A stretch of 64,000 bases of DNA from an uncultured Pseudomonadales bacterium (lineage in GTDB: Bacteria; Pseudomonadota; Gammaproteobacteria; Pseudomonadales; Pseudohongiellaceae), in assembly GCA_943842505.1 (NCBI GenBank), contig CALTDI010000021.1, positions 1 through 64,000 of the forward strand, written 5' to 3'. Position 1 is the stretch's first letter. The number at the start of each line of letters is the position of its first letter. The notes below the pieces were generated by a model. It made no database searches and had not been told where the DNA came from. It was given only the letters and a program-made list of their open reading frames with translations. Shown piece after piece: positions 27,939 to 36,943 of the stretch. Both the position numbers and the translations under genes were made by a program.

Positions 27939-30674
27939 TTAGGTATTGAGTCGCTGCTCTAGCTCTGCTTTCAACTCGGCGGTAATTTTGTCAATGGTTT
28001 CCTGTTTATCGATTGGCTTGTTGCTATGATCGGTTACGAAGAATAAATCCTCGACTCGTTCCCCCAGGGTAGTAAGGCGCGCATCCTTGAGATTGATTGC
28101 GTTATTGGCAAAAACCTTGCCGATGCTGGCAATAATGCCGGACTGGTCCGGACAGTTTATCTCGATGGTCGAATAGTCTCGCTCGGGTGAATTAAGCCAG
28201 TTTATTTCTATTCCGTGGCCAAAATATTTGTCCTTACGACTTTGGCGAACGTGTGCCGGAGAAATTGCCGTCATGTCGGAGTTGAGGTAATCGGTGACCA
28301 CTTTCTGAATCTCGGCGAGGCGTGTCGGGTTGTTTCCCACGGGTTTTCCCGAGGCCTCTAAGACCATATAGGTATCCATGCAGTAATCGTTATCTGAGGT
28401 AAAAATTCGTGCGCCCTGAATATTCAGGTTTAATTTTTCGAATGCGGCCGCACTCTTGGCAAACAGGAAATTGCTGTTCTTCGTGTAGATAAATATCTGG
28501 GTGGCACCCTCTACGGCGTTCTGCAGTAGATCATTCGATACCAGTGGCCCGGAACCTGCGAACCTCGCGATGGCTTCGGTATGCCAGATAATGTTCGCCG
28601 CAGATTCCCGCAAAAAATACTCATCGTTGGCGTTCGTCCAGATCTGCTGTACGCGCTCTTCATCAATGCCGTGCTCTGTCAGCTTGGTGAGGGCCGTTTC
28701 TTTCTTGTCGGCGATGCGCTCCTCGCGGTCACGGGGGTTCTCAAGGCCAAGGCGTAAGGCGCGCTTGGTATTGAGATAGAGCTGCTTCATCAGGCTCGCT
28801 CGCCAGCTATTCCATAACTCTGGATTCGTGGCGCGAATGTCCGCAACCGTCATGGTGTACAGATAATCCAGGTGCAGCTTGTCACCCATCGCGGTTGCGA
28901 ATTCATGGATAACTTCGGGGTCACTAATATCCTTGCGTTGAGCCGTCATGGACATGAACAGATGTTTGTCCACCAGCCAAACCACTAGCTTGGTGTCCCA
29001 GCTGCTGAGCCGGTGCCTCTTACAAAAATTTTCGGCGTCTACCATGCCTAGCGTGGAGTGATCGCCGCCGCGTCCCTTCGCAATATCGTGGTACAGGCCG
29101 GCGATGTAGAGAAGCTCCACCTTGGGAAGGTTCTTGAATATATGCGCAGCTACCGGATATTTTTCGACCGCATCAGGCAATCGGAACAGGCGCATATTCT
29201 CAACCACCTGCAGAGTGTGTGCATCCACCGTGTAAATATGAAATAGATCGTGTTGCATCTGCCCGGTAATCTGCTCGAACTCTGGAAGGTAGCGCCCCAG
29301 GATTCCATAGCGCGCCATGCGACGAATCTGCAGGGTCATATAATGCGGCGAACGTATTAGCTCCATGAATAGAGTGACGTTGCGAATATCGTGCCGGTAC
29401 TCCTCATCTATTAGGCGCCGGCTATCGCGCAACAGACGAATCGTCGATGCGCGAATGGCTTCGATCTGCGGGTTCTGTCCCATCAGCACAAAGATCTCCA
29501 GAAGTGCCGAGGGGTAGCGCTTAAACACTTCCGGATAAATAACTTCGATGTAGCCGTTACGGATCTGGAAGCGATTGTTTATCTTCTCAATCTTGACCCT
29601 TTCACCCTCGCGAAGAATCGCCTCGTCGAAGTGTTGTAGGAGAACATCGTTAAGTGCGCGCAAATTTGCCACGGCACGGTAGTACTGTTTCATGAGCTTT
29701 TCGACGCCAAGACTCTTCTCGTCATCGGCGTAGCCAAAAAGTTTGGCGAGCTCTCTCTGTTTGTCGAATAACAGGCGGTCTTCCCTGCGGCCTTCTAGCA
29801 GATGCAAACCGTAGCGCAGTTTCCACAGAAACTGCTGTCCCTTGTTGAGCATGGTCATCTCGGACTCTTTCAGGAAGCCCAGATCAACCAGGTCTTGAAA
29901 CGAACTCGCAGCGAAGTGTCGCTTAGCCACCCAGGCGATGGTTTGAATGTCTCTGAGGCCGCCTGGCGAGGTTTTTACATTCGGCTCCAGTGCGTAGTCG
30001 ACATCGTGATATTTCTCGTGGCGCGCGTTCTGTTCGTCCCATTTCGCACGCAAAAACTGCTTGATTGGCCAGACCCGCTTACCGGTGGTCAGGGCGTACA
30101 TCTCTTTCTGTAGTTCGACTGGCCCGACTATCGTGCGCGATTCCATCAGGGCGGTGGCTACGGTAATGTCATTAACCGCTTCACTCTTGCATTGCTTGAT
30201 GGAGCGAACACTCTGACCAATCTCCAGTCCAATGTCCCACAGCAGGGTAAGGAAAGTGCTAATGCAGCCCTTATAGCGAGTGGCGTTATCTTTGCGCGTG
30301 AGAATCAGGATGTCGATGTCGGAATGGGGTAGGAGTTCCCCGCGGCCATAGCCACCCACGGCGACCAGGCTAATATTCTTTTCATCGGGCCAGGGCTGTG
30401 CCTGCCAGGCCAGTTTTAAAATCTGGTCCACGACCCACGCGCGGCCCGAAACGATCTCGGTAATACTCAGGTTAGCCTTATAACGCTCATCCAGAATATT
30501 GCTTGCCGTCTCCATGGCCTTCTTAAACGGCTTTATCTTATTGCTTGAGTTAGCCAGTTCGACTTCGAGTGCTGCAACGTCGAGCAGGGCGGTGCCCAGC
30601 TCGAAATCATCGTCGCTGAATTGCTCATCGATAGCGAGGGTATCCGGGGTCAAGGCTAGAGTATCCGGATTCAA
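27939..30674 (-). CDS. glnD: Bifunctional uridylyltransferase/uridylyl-removing enzyme GlnD
   Basis: GlnD senses glutamine and adds or removes UMP on PII proteins, controlling nitrogen assimilation. The nucleotidyltransferase site GGYGRGELLPHSDID is near residues 107-121. The HD hydrolase site YHDIAKGRGGDHS is near 528. Two ACT domains follow at about 700-780 and 815-890. At 911 residues it is complete. The start is TTG 30674, overlapping the map stop by four bases (TTGA), so both are likely coupled. The N-terminus has a small duplication (PDTLALTPDTLA). Confidence 0.95.
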   Translation of the reverse strand: MNPDTLALTPDTLAIDEQFSDDDFELGTALLDVAALEVELANSSNKIKPFKKAMETASNILDERYKANLSITEIVSGRAWVVDQILKLAWQAQPWPDEKNISLVAVGGYGRGELLPHSDIDILILTRKDNATRYKGCISTFLTLLWDIGLEIGQSVRSIKQCKSEAVNDITVATALMESRTIVGPVELQKEMYALTTGKRVWPIKQFLRAKWDEQNARHEKYHDVDYALEPNVKTSPGGLRDIQTIAWVAKRHFAASSFQDLVDLGFLKESEMTMLNKGQQFLWKLRYGLHLLEGRREDRLLFDKQRELAKLFGYADDEKSLGVEKLMKQYYRAVANLRALNDVLLQHFDEAILREGERVKIEKINNRFQIRNGYIEVIYPEVFKRYPSALLEIFVLMGQNPQIEAIRASTIRLLRDSRRLIDEEYRHDIRNVTLFMELIRSPHYMTLQIRRMARYGILGRYLPEFEQITGQMQHDLFHIYTVDAHTLQVVENMRLFRLPDAVEKYPVAAHIFKNLPKVELLYIAGLYHDIAKGRGGDHSTLGMVDAENFCKRHRLSSWDTKLVVWLVDKHLFMSMTAQRKDISDPEVIHEFATAMGDKLHLDYLYTMTVADIRATNPELWNSWRASLMKQLYLNTKRALRLGLENPRDREERIADKKETALTKLTEHGIDEERVQQIWTNANDEYFLRESAANIIWHTEAIARFAGSGPLVSNDLLQNAVEGATQIFIYTKNSNFLFAKSAAAFEKLNLNIQGARIFTSDNDYCMDTYMVLEASGKPVGNNPTRLAEIQKVVTDYLNSDMTAISPAHVRQSRKDKYFGHGIEINWLNSPERDYSTIEINCPDQSGIIASIGKVFANNAINLKDARLTTLGERVEDLFFVTDHSNKPIDKQETIDKITAELKAELEQRLNT

Positions 30675-31444
30675 AGTGATTCGTCAGAACGACGAGTAAA
30701 GACTTCGCAGCCATCACTGGTGACAGCCATCGTGTGTTCCCACTGGGCGGAGAGCCTGCGATCCTTCGTAGTTACAGTCCATCCATCCTTCTTGGACAGT
30801 TTCGTGTAGCGAGTGCCCGCATTGAGCATCGGTTCGATAGTAAAAGTCATGCCCTCGACCAGCGTAGTGCCCGTGGCAGGTCTGCCAAAATGCAGTACCT
30901 GTGGCTCTTCATGAAAGATGCGTCCAATGCCGTGGCCGCAATACTCTCTAACGATGGAATAGTTATGTGCCTCGCCATGCTGCTGAATAATATGACCGAT
31001 ATCACCGAGGGTGATGCCGGGCTTAACAAGTTCGATAGCCTTGTAGAGACATTCCTGAGTCACTTTGATCAGGCGCTTCGCATGGTCTGGCACGTCGCCG
31101 ACACAGAACATCTTGCTGGTATCGCCATGGAAACCATCCTTGATAACAGTGACATCAATATTGATGATGTCTCCGGATTTCAGGGTCTTGCCGTCACTGG
31201 GGATGCCGTGACAAATCACGTGATTAACCGAAGTACAGACGGATTTAGGAAAGCCATTGTAGTTAAGAGGTGCAGGAATAGCCTGCTGCACGTTAACGAT
31301 ATAGTCGTGGCAGATTTTGTCGAGTTCGCCAGTGCTTACTCCAGGCTGCACATGAGGGCCAATCATTTCCAGAACTTCAGAGGCCAGTTTGCCAGCCACG
31401 CGCATCTTCGCAATATCGTCGGCCGTTTTAATGTGAATTGTCAT
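30671..31444 (-). CDS. map: Type I methionine aminopeptidase
   Basis: Map removes the initiator Met from nascent proteins. Metal ligands are visible: two Asp in INIDVTVIKDGFHGD (near residues 97 and 108), His in CGHGIGRIFHEEP (near 171), and Glu in FTIEPML and WEHTMAV. The length, 257 residues, is normal. It is divergent from rpsB, the arrangement found in many gammaproteobacteria, and glnD follows with a four-base overlap. Confidence 0.96.
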   Translation of the reverse strand: MTIHIKTADDIAKMRVAGKLASEVLEMIGPHVQPGVSTGELDKICHDYIVNVQQAIPAPLNYNGFPKSVCTSVNHVICHGIPSDGKTLKSGDIINIDVTVIKDGFHGDTSKMFCVGDVPDHAKRLIKVTQECLYKAIELVKPGITLGDIGHIIQQHGEAHNYSIVREYCGHGIGRIFHEEPQVLHFGRPATGTTLVEGMTFTIEPMLNAGTRYTKLSKKDGWTVTTKDRRLSAQWEHTMAVTSDGCEVFTRRSDESL

Positions 31445-31623
31445 CGATTTGCCAGTTGTTCTCTGTAGGGAATGCCGCTAACGGCAAAAGCTGGCTATTG
31501 TAATGCAGGAGTTGTCTTTGTAACAGAGGAGTAACAGGGGTTTCCGGCTCAGACCAGGCCATGAGAGTGGCGCATAATGGGGCATACAGGACACATACTT
31601 GTCTGCGGGGGTGTGAGATTTTC

Positions 31624-31652
31624 TTTCAGTACCGGCGTCATTGTGGTATAAA
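31624..31652 (+). promoter_or_regulatory. Probable rpsB promoter with extended -10 and GC-rich discriminator
   Basis: TATAAA (31647-31652) is preceded by TGG, giving an extended -10 element. A weak -35 (TTTCAG, 31624-31629) is 17 bp upstream. The bases after the -10 are GCGGCGCG, the GC-rich discriminator typical of promoters repressed by ppGpp/DksA. This would start an mRNA about 200 nt before rpsB. The -35 is poor, so the call is moderate. Confidence 0.55.
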
Positions 31653-31861
31653 GCGGCGCGTTTTAGTGGTTGCTGCCTCTTATTTCCGTATCTTGGTTGC
31701 GGGATTCCAAGGGTGAGTAATCCTCTTAGGCGTAAAAATTAACTTTAACTAACGTCGCACATGCACCGTCACATGAGTTCTGGGTGCCTCTCTGAAGACA
31801 GTTTTCAGATTGGTTGAGCCATGGGGTGTATGGAGGCCTAACCCAAACCGAAGGAAACATT
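31653..31861 (+). other. rpsB 5' leader, possible S2 autoregulatory region
   Basis: About 200 nt of likely untranslated leader precede the rpsB ATG. In E. coli and relatives, S2 represses its own mRNA through a structured leader. Here GGGGTGTATGGAGGCC-TAACCC around 31821-31845 can pair GGGT with ACCC just before the ribosome site AAGGAAA. The regulatory role is inferred from other species. The rest of the map-rpsB gap (31445-31623) shows no gene and should hold the map promoter. Confidence 0.45.
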
Positions 31862-32887
31862 ATGACTGTAAGTATGAAAGAGATGCTCCGCGCAGGAGTT
31901 CATTTCGGGCACCAGTGTCGCTACTGGAACCCCAAAATGGAGCAATATATCTTTGGCTCCAGAAACAAAATTCACATCATCAACCTCGAGCACACCGTTC
32001 CCGCACTTAATTCCGCGCTGGAAGAAGTTGCCTATCTTTCTGAAAAGAAAAGGAAAATTCTTTTTGTTGGAACCAAGCGAGCTGCAGGCAAGATCATCAA
32101 GCAGGAAGCAGAACGCGCAGGAATGCCGTATGTAAATCATCGCTGGCTCGGTGGTATGTTGACAAACTACAAGACGATTCGTGGCTCTATCAAGCGCCTG
32201 AAGGATCTTGAGCAACAAGAGACAGACGGTACATTGAGCCGCCTGACCAAGAAAGAGGCGCTAATGCGCACTCGCGCTAAAGAGAAGCTGGAACGCAGCA
32301 TCGGCGGGATTAAGGATATGGGCGGTCTTCCAGACGCACTATTCGTAATCGATGTCGATCATGAGCGTATCGCGGTTACAGAAGCTAATAACCTGAAGAT
32401 TCCGGTGATTGGTATCGTTGATACGAACAGCAACCCAGACGGCGTGAACACCGTCATTCCGGGTAACGATGACGCGATACGTGCGATTCAGTTGTATGTG
32501 ACTGCTATAGCCGATGCCTGTGTAGAGGGACGCGAGAAGAATGGTTCTGCCGCAAGCAATAGCGAATTCATCGAGATCGATGAAGACGTAGTCGCTGAGA
32601 CAGCCGAAGCGGCGCCAGCAGAAACTGAAGCTGCACCTGTTGCAGAGGCCGCGGTTGAGACTGCGGAGCCGGCTGCTACTGAAGCGCCAGCTGCTGAACC
32701 TGAGCAAGCGGAAGCTGCTCCTGCCGAGGAAGCAGAAGCTGCTCCTGCAGAAGAAGCAGAGCCTGAGGCGGTTGAGAAGGCGCCAGCAAAGAAGGCGCCT
32801 GCTAAGAAGAAGGCTCCAGCTAAGAAAAAAGCCCCTGCTAAGAAGAAAGCTCCAGCCAAGAAGAAGGCTGATGAGGCTGACTCTTAA
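31862..32887 (+). CDS. rpsB: 30S ribosomal protein S2 with a long acidic/lysine-rich C-terminal tail
   Basis: Residues 1-229 are a normal S2 ([39 protein letters not shown]). ATG 31862 follows AAGGAAA. The usual protein ends near here, at about 240 residues. This one has 341. Residues 230-310 are Ala/Glu/Pro-rich and acidic, and 311-336 are APAKKK repeats, ending ADEADS. The tail is in frame with no sign of a frameshift, and a terminator follows the real stop. The KKA-type repeats resemble the H1-like protein at 21.2 kb. Confidence 0.95.
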   Translation: MTVSMKEMLRAGVHFGHQCRYWNPKMEQYIFGSRNKIHIINLEHTVPALNSALEEVAYLSEKKRKILFVGTKRAAGKIIKQEAERAGMPYVNHRWLGGMLTNYKTIRGSIKRLKDLEQQETDGTLSRLTKKEALMRTRAKEKLERSIGGIKDMGGLPDALFVIDVDHERIAVTEANNLKIPVIGIVDTNSNPDGVNTVIPGNDDAIRAIQLYVTAIADACVEGREKNGSAASNSEFIEIDEDVVAETAEAAPAETEAAPVAEAAVETAEPAATEAPAAEPEQAEAAPAEEAEAAPAEEAEPEAVEKAPAKKAPAKKKAPAKKKAPAKKKAPAKKKADEADS

Positions 32888-32947
32888 TAGACGCTTATTC
32901 CTGCTAACAGAATTCCCTGCTTGGCAGTAGTGAAAATAGAGTTGGAC

Positions 32948-32973
32948 AAAGGGGGCTAGTAGCCCCCTTTTTA
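32948..32973 (+). terminator. Intrinsic terminator/attenuator between rpsB and tsf
   Basis: AAAGGGGGCT pairs with AGCCCCCTTT around a 3-nt loop and is followed by T residues. In E. coli a leaky terminator at this place lowers tsf expression relative to rpsB, and the same is likely here. Confidence 0.9.
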
Positions 32974-33030
32974 CAGGCGATTTAATAGAAGAGTTTGCTC
33001 TTCGAAATGATTAGAAAGAGGCATTAAGAG

Positions 33031-33909
33031 ATGGCAAATATTACAGCGGGCATGGTTAAAGAGTTACGTGAAAGAACCGGCTTGGGCATGATGGATTGTA
33101 AGAAGGCGTTGACCGAAGCCGATGGCGACATGGACAAGGCGATCGAAGACTTGCGCAAGGCGAGCGGCGTCAAGGCGGCGAAGAAGGCCAGCCGAGTGGC
33201 GTCCGAAGGCGTTGTGCTGACCAAGATAGCCGAGGACGGCAATTACGGCGTTGTTATTGAGATTAACGCCGAGACTGACTTTGCGGCCAGAGACGATAAC
33301 TTTTTGGATTTCGCACAGAACGCATTAGAGCTGGCTTACGCGAATAGCGAAGCTGATGTTGCCGGGCTGTTAGATGCAGGCCTGGAAGATACCCGTCAGG
33401 CACTGGTGCAGAAGATTGGTGAGAATTGCAACGTGCGCCGTATAGAGCGCCTGCAGTTTGCTGCGGATGATAAGGGCGTTGTAGAGAGCTATGTACACAG
33501 CAATAACCGCATCGCCGTTCTGATCTCTATTTCTGGTGGCGATGAAGCGCTTGCCCGTGATGTAGCCATGCATATTGCAGCGGTCAATCCGCTGGTAGTC
33601 AGGGCAGAGGACGTACCTGAGGAAGAAATAGCGAAAGAGACAGAGATCTACTCTGCCCAGGCCAGAGAGAGTGGCAAGCCAGAAGAAATCATCGAAAAAA
33701 TGATCAGTGGTAGATTGCGAAAATTTGTCGCTGAAGTAAGCTTGCTAGAACAGCCTTTTGTCAAAGACCCCGATGTTACTGTTGGTGAATTGCTTAAGGA
33801 TGCCGATGCGAGTGTCGTGCAATTTATCCGCTTCGAAGTGGGTGAGGGTATCGAGAAAGAAGAAGTAGACTTTGCCGAGGAAGTAGCGGCTCAAGTTAAA
33901 GGCTCCTAG
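33031..33909 (+). CDS. tsf: Elongation factor Ts
   Basis: EF-Ts recycles EF-Tu by exchanging GDP for GTP. The N-terminal UBA-like domain (MVKELRERTGLGMMDCKKAL) and the core motif VVIEINAETDFAARDDNF are present. Length is 292 residues. It follows rpsB across the attenuator and precedes pyrH by 32 bp. Confidence 0.96.
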   Translation: MANITAGMVKELRERTGLGMMDCKKALTEADGDMDKAIEDLRKASGVKAAKKASRVASEGVVLTKIAEDGNYGVVIEINAETDFAARDDNFLDFAQNALELAYANSEADVAGLLDAGLEDTRQALVQKIGENCNVRRIERLQFAADDKGVVESYVHSNNRIAVLISISGGDEALARDVAMHIAAVNPLVVRAEDVPEEEIAKETEIYSAQARESGKPEEIIEKMISGRLRKFVAEVSLLEQPFVKDPDVTVGELLKDADASVVQFIRFEVGEGIEKEEVDFAEEVAAQVKGS

Positions 33910-33941
33910 GAGCTCAATGATAGAGCGGATATCCCTGAAAA

Positions 33942-34661
33942 ATGCCAAATAAAGAACGTAAGTACAACCGTATTTTGTTGAAGCTAAGCGGTGAGGCTCT
34001 CACCGGAGATGGCGATTTTGGCATTGATCCTAAGGTGTTGGATCGAATGGCTGTGGAAATTGGGCAGCTAGTCGGTCTGGGGGTTCAGATTGGGCTGGTC
34101 ATTGGTGGCGGCAACCTTTTTCGCGGCGCGGCCTTGCACGCCGCGGGAATGGAGCGAGTAACCGGCGATCACATGGGTATGCTGGCTACGGTGATGAATG
34201 CGCTAGCCATGCGAGATGCGTTAGAGCGTGCAAGCATTCCAACCCGTGTTATGTCCGCTATACCGATGAGCGGCGTGGTGGAGCACTATGACAGGCGCAC
34301 CGCAATTCGCCACCTGGAAGCCAGCGATGTCGTTATATTCTCCGCCGGCACGGGAAACCCGTTCTTCACAACCGATACCGCCGCCTGTTTGCGCGGCATT
34401 GAGATCGACGCCGATCTGATCTTAAAGGCGACGAAGGTCGATGGTGTCTACTCGGCAGATCCGGAGCTAGATGCTAGCGCGGTTAAGTTCGATCGTCTGA
34501 CCTATGACGAAGTCATCGAGAAGAAGCTGGGTGTTATGGACTTGACGGCTATCTGTCTAAGCCGCGATCATGAGGTGCCTATCAAGGTGTTTAATATGAA
34601 CACACCAGGTGCTTTATTGAGCAATGTGATGGGTAAGCCCGACGGCACACTGATTGAGTAA
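33942..34661 (+). CDS. pyrH: UMP kinase
   Basis: PyrH phosphorylates UMP to UDP. The amino acid kinase fold shows [12 protein letters not shown] at the N-terminus, the glycine-rich [10 protein letters not shown] near residues 47-56, and the [17 protein letters not shown] motif near 165-181. Length is 239 residues. Its order tsf-pyrH-frr is standard. It lies upstream of pyrG, the later CTP-forming step, encoded at 53.6 kb. Confidence 0.96.
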   Translation: MPNKERKYNRILLKLSGEALTGDGDFGIDPKVLDRMAVEIGQLVGLGVQIGLVIGGGNLFRGAALHAAGMERVTGDHMGMLATVMNALAMRDALERASIPTRVMSAIPMSGVVEHYDRRTAIRHLEASDVVIFSAGTGNPFFTTDTAACLRGIEIDADLILKATKVDGVYSADPELDASAVKFDRLTYDEVIEKKLGVMDLTAICLSRDHEVPIKVFNMNTPGALLSNVMGKPDGTLIE

Positions 34662-34690
34662 TGCTCGCGCCAGAAATTAGGAGTTAGAAA

Positions 34691-35248
34691 ATGATCGATG
34701 ACATTATCGCCGACGCAGATGAGAGGATGCAGAAGAGCCTTGTCTCTTTAGATGACGCATTCAAGAAAATTAGAACCGGTAGAGCCCATCCAGCAATTTT
34801 GGATAGCGTGATGGTTTCTTACTACGGCACCGATACACCCCTGAACCAGCTAGCGAATGTTACGGTTGAAGAGGGGCGTTCTCTGATCGTCTCTCCCTGG
34901 GAGAAGCCCATGATCGGTGAGGTTGAGAAGGCCATCATGAAATCCGACCTGGGCCTCAACCCTTCAAACAACGGTGACACAATTCGTGTGCCTATGCCGG
35001 CTCTTACGGAAGAGACGCGCAAAGAATATACCAAGCAGGCCAAGGCCGAAGCTGAGAATGCGCGCATAGCGATACGCAATATTCGGCGAGATGCGAATTC
35101 TGACATCAAAGATCTAGAGAAAGAAAAAGAAATCAGTGAAGATGAGCAGCGCAGAGCGGAAGAGCAGATACAGAAAATCACCGACAAACATATTGCGACT
35201 GTCGAATCCTCCTTCCAGACTAAAGAAGCGGACCTGTTATCCTTCTAA
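34691..35248 (+). CDS. frr: Ribosome recycling factor
   Basis: RRF splits the post-termination ribosome together with EF-G. The 185-residue protein shows the family blocks KKIRTGRAHPAILDSV, the NPSNNGDTIRVPMPALTEE segment and the helical end. The ATG is preceded by AGGAGT. It is followed by uppS after 73 bp. Confidence 0.96.
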   Translation: MIDDIIADADERMQKSLVSLDDAFKKIRTGRAHPAILDSVMVSYYGTDTPLNQLANVTVEEGRSLIVSPWEKPMIGEVEKAIMKSDLGLNPSNNGDTIRVPMPALTEETRKEYTKQAKAEAENARIAIRNIRRDANSDIKDLEKEKEISEDEQRRAEEQIQKITDKHIATVESSFQTKEADLLSF

Positions 35249-35321
35249 ACCGGCTTTCAGTTAACGGGTTGCTCAACGTTGGCTCTAGGTCGTCCAGGCG
35301 CTGGGAATGTGATAACAAACA

Positions 35322-36065
35322 ATGACAGCTGCTAGCAAATCAGAAATGCCGCAACATATTGCCATCATCATGGATGGCAATAATCGCTGGGCTAAATCCA
35401 ATCAGCTTTCAGTTAAAGTCGGTCACCGCCATGGTGCCGAGGCGGCGCGAGAGATCGTCAATTCCTGTCTCTCTCGAGATATCAAATACCTTACCCTATT
35501 CGCCTTTAGTAGCGAGAACTGGCTGCGTCCCCGGCAAGAGGTGCAGGGGCTGATGGCGCTGTTTCTAAGTGTTCTCAAACGCAAAGAGATCAAGCAGTTG
35601 CATCAGCGCAACGTGCGTTTGCAGTTCATCGGAAATCGCAGTAGTTTCTCTGAGAAGCTGCAGGAGAACATGCGCGAGGTCGAAGAGTTGACCTGCAATA
35701 ATACCGGCACTACGGTTGTGGTAGCGGCCGACTATGGGGGTCGTTGGGATATAGCGAATTCGGTTTCCCAGATTGTCGACAAGGTTGCCTCCGGTGAGCT
35801 GGATAAAGACGCCATCGATGCCGATCTTGTGCATAAATACACGGCGATCAGCGAATATCCCGACCCCGATCTTTGTATTCGGACCGGTGGTGAACACCGT
35901 ATAAGCAATTTCCTTCTTTGGCAGTTCGCCTATACTGAGCTCTATTTCACCGATTGTTATTGGCCTGATTTCGACGACCTGCAGTTTCAGCTGGCACTGG
36001 ATGATTTTGCGAAACGTCAGCGTCGTTATGGCAGTCATGACGATCAAGCGTATATGGACGCCTAG
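35322..36065 (+). CDS. uppS: Undecaprenyl diphosphate synthase UppS
   Basis: UppS adds eight isoprene units to farnesyl diphosphate, making the C55 carrier of cell wall synthesis. The catalytic Asp lies in IIMDGNNRWAKSN (near residues 17-29). This has Asn in place of the Gly of MDGNGRWA, a change also seen in relatives. LFAFSSENW and the late RTGGEHRISNFLLWQ are present. Length is 247 residues. Its product is recycled by UppP and by the DUF368/PopT-type protein. Confidence 0.96.
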   Translation: MTAASKSEMPQHIAIIMDGNNRWAKSNQLSVKVGHRHGAEAAREIVNSCLSRDIKYLTLFAFSSENWLRPRQEVQGLMALFLSVLKRKEIKQLHQRNVRLQFIGNRSSFSEKLQENMREVEELTCNNTGTTVVVAADYGGRWDIANSVSQIVDKVASGELDKDAIDADLVHKYTAISEYPDPDLCIRTGGEHRISNFLLWQFAYTELYFTDCYWPDFDDLQFQLALDDFAKRQRRYGSHDDQAYMDA

Positions 36066-36066
36066 C

Positions 36067-36930
36067 GTGTTAAAGCAAAGAATCATAACCGCTGTATTAC
36101 TCCTGTTGGCATTGATTGCCGCGACTACTCAACTGCCTTCTTTTTATTTTTCAGTCCTGATTTTTTTTATTATTCTCATCGCAGCCTATGAGTGGGCCGG
36201 GCTCATCAGCCCGCAACATACAGCGGCGAAGCTGCCCTATATCCTCAGCGTCGGCTCTATGCTGCTTGGCTGCTTCTTTCTGCTGGGAGTGTCTCCCGAT
36301 GCCCAGGGCGTAGATATTTTTCGAGCGAGCCTCGTGTTGATTCTTGGGCTCTTGTTCTGGCTAATTTCTCTGTTCTTACTTGCGGGCTATCCTGAGAACA
36401 GCAGGCTGTGGAACGATGAGTCGAAAATAGCTTTGATGGGTGTATTAGTTTTGGTTCCAACCTTTGTGGGTGTCGTTGTCTTGAAATACCTTCTGCCCTC
36501 GGGCTTTCTGGTTCTTGCTCTGGTTATCCTGGTCGCCGCCGCCGATGTGGGCGCCTATTTCGTCGGAGTAAATTTCGGCTCCAGAAAGCTAGCTGCCAGT
36601 CTTAGTCCCAAAAAATCCTGGGAAGGTGTCTGGGGCGGATTGGCTCTGAGCCTTCTTGTGGCCGCAGGTTTTATCTGGGCGATGCATAATTATCTGATTG
36701 CGCTGTCTACAATCCAGGTGCTGTCTCTATTGGCCTTGTCCGTAGGGGTTACCTTCTTTAGCGTCGTTGGCGATCTTATAGAGAGCATGCTGAAACGAAA
36801 CTGTGGAGTGAAGGACAGTGGGGCGATCCTGCCAGGTCATGGCGGGGTGTTGGATAGGGTAGACGGTCTCGTGGCCGCTACGCCGGTTTTCGTTCTCGCG
36901 ATGATGCTGGTTCTTAGTAGCGAAACCTAG
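36067..36930 (+). CDS. cdsA: Phosphatidate cytidylyltransferase CdsA
   Basis: CdsA makes CDP-diacylglycerol for all phospholipids. It is a membrane protein with about eight helices. The signature SMLKRNCGVKDSGAILPGHG followed by GVLDRVD is near residues 240-270. The start GTG 36067, one base past the uppS stop, gives MLKQRIITA and 287 residues, like E. coli CdsA. Earlier ATGs would read inside uppS. Confidence 0.93.
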   Translation: MLKQRIITAVLLLLALIAATTQLPSFYFSVLIFFIILIAAYEWAGLISPQHTAAKLPYILSVGSMLLGCFFLLGVSPDAQGVDIFRASLVLILGLLFWLISLFLLAGYPENSRLWNDESKIALMGVLVLVPTFVGVVVLKYLLPSGFLVLALVILVAAADVGAYFVGVNFGSRKLAASLSPKKSWEGVWGGLALSLLVAAGFIWAMHNYLIALSTIQVLSLLALSVGVTFFSVVGDLIESMLKRNCGVKDSGAILPGHGGVLDRVDGLVAATPVFVLAMMLVLSSET

Positions 36931-36943
36931 GTGAACTGTTAAC

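Noticed and set aside
32488..32859. Minus-strand Ala/Ser-rich frame opposite the S2 tail
   Set aside because: It is the complement of the low-complexity Glu/Ala/Lys tail and has no supporting start signal.
32948..32973. The S2 tail as a read-through artefact
   Set aside because: The tail is in the same frame as S2 without any stop or base anomaly, and the terminator lies after the tail's stop codon.
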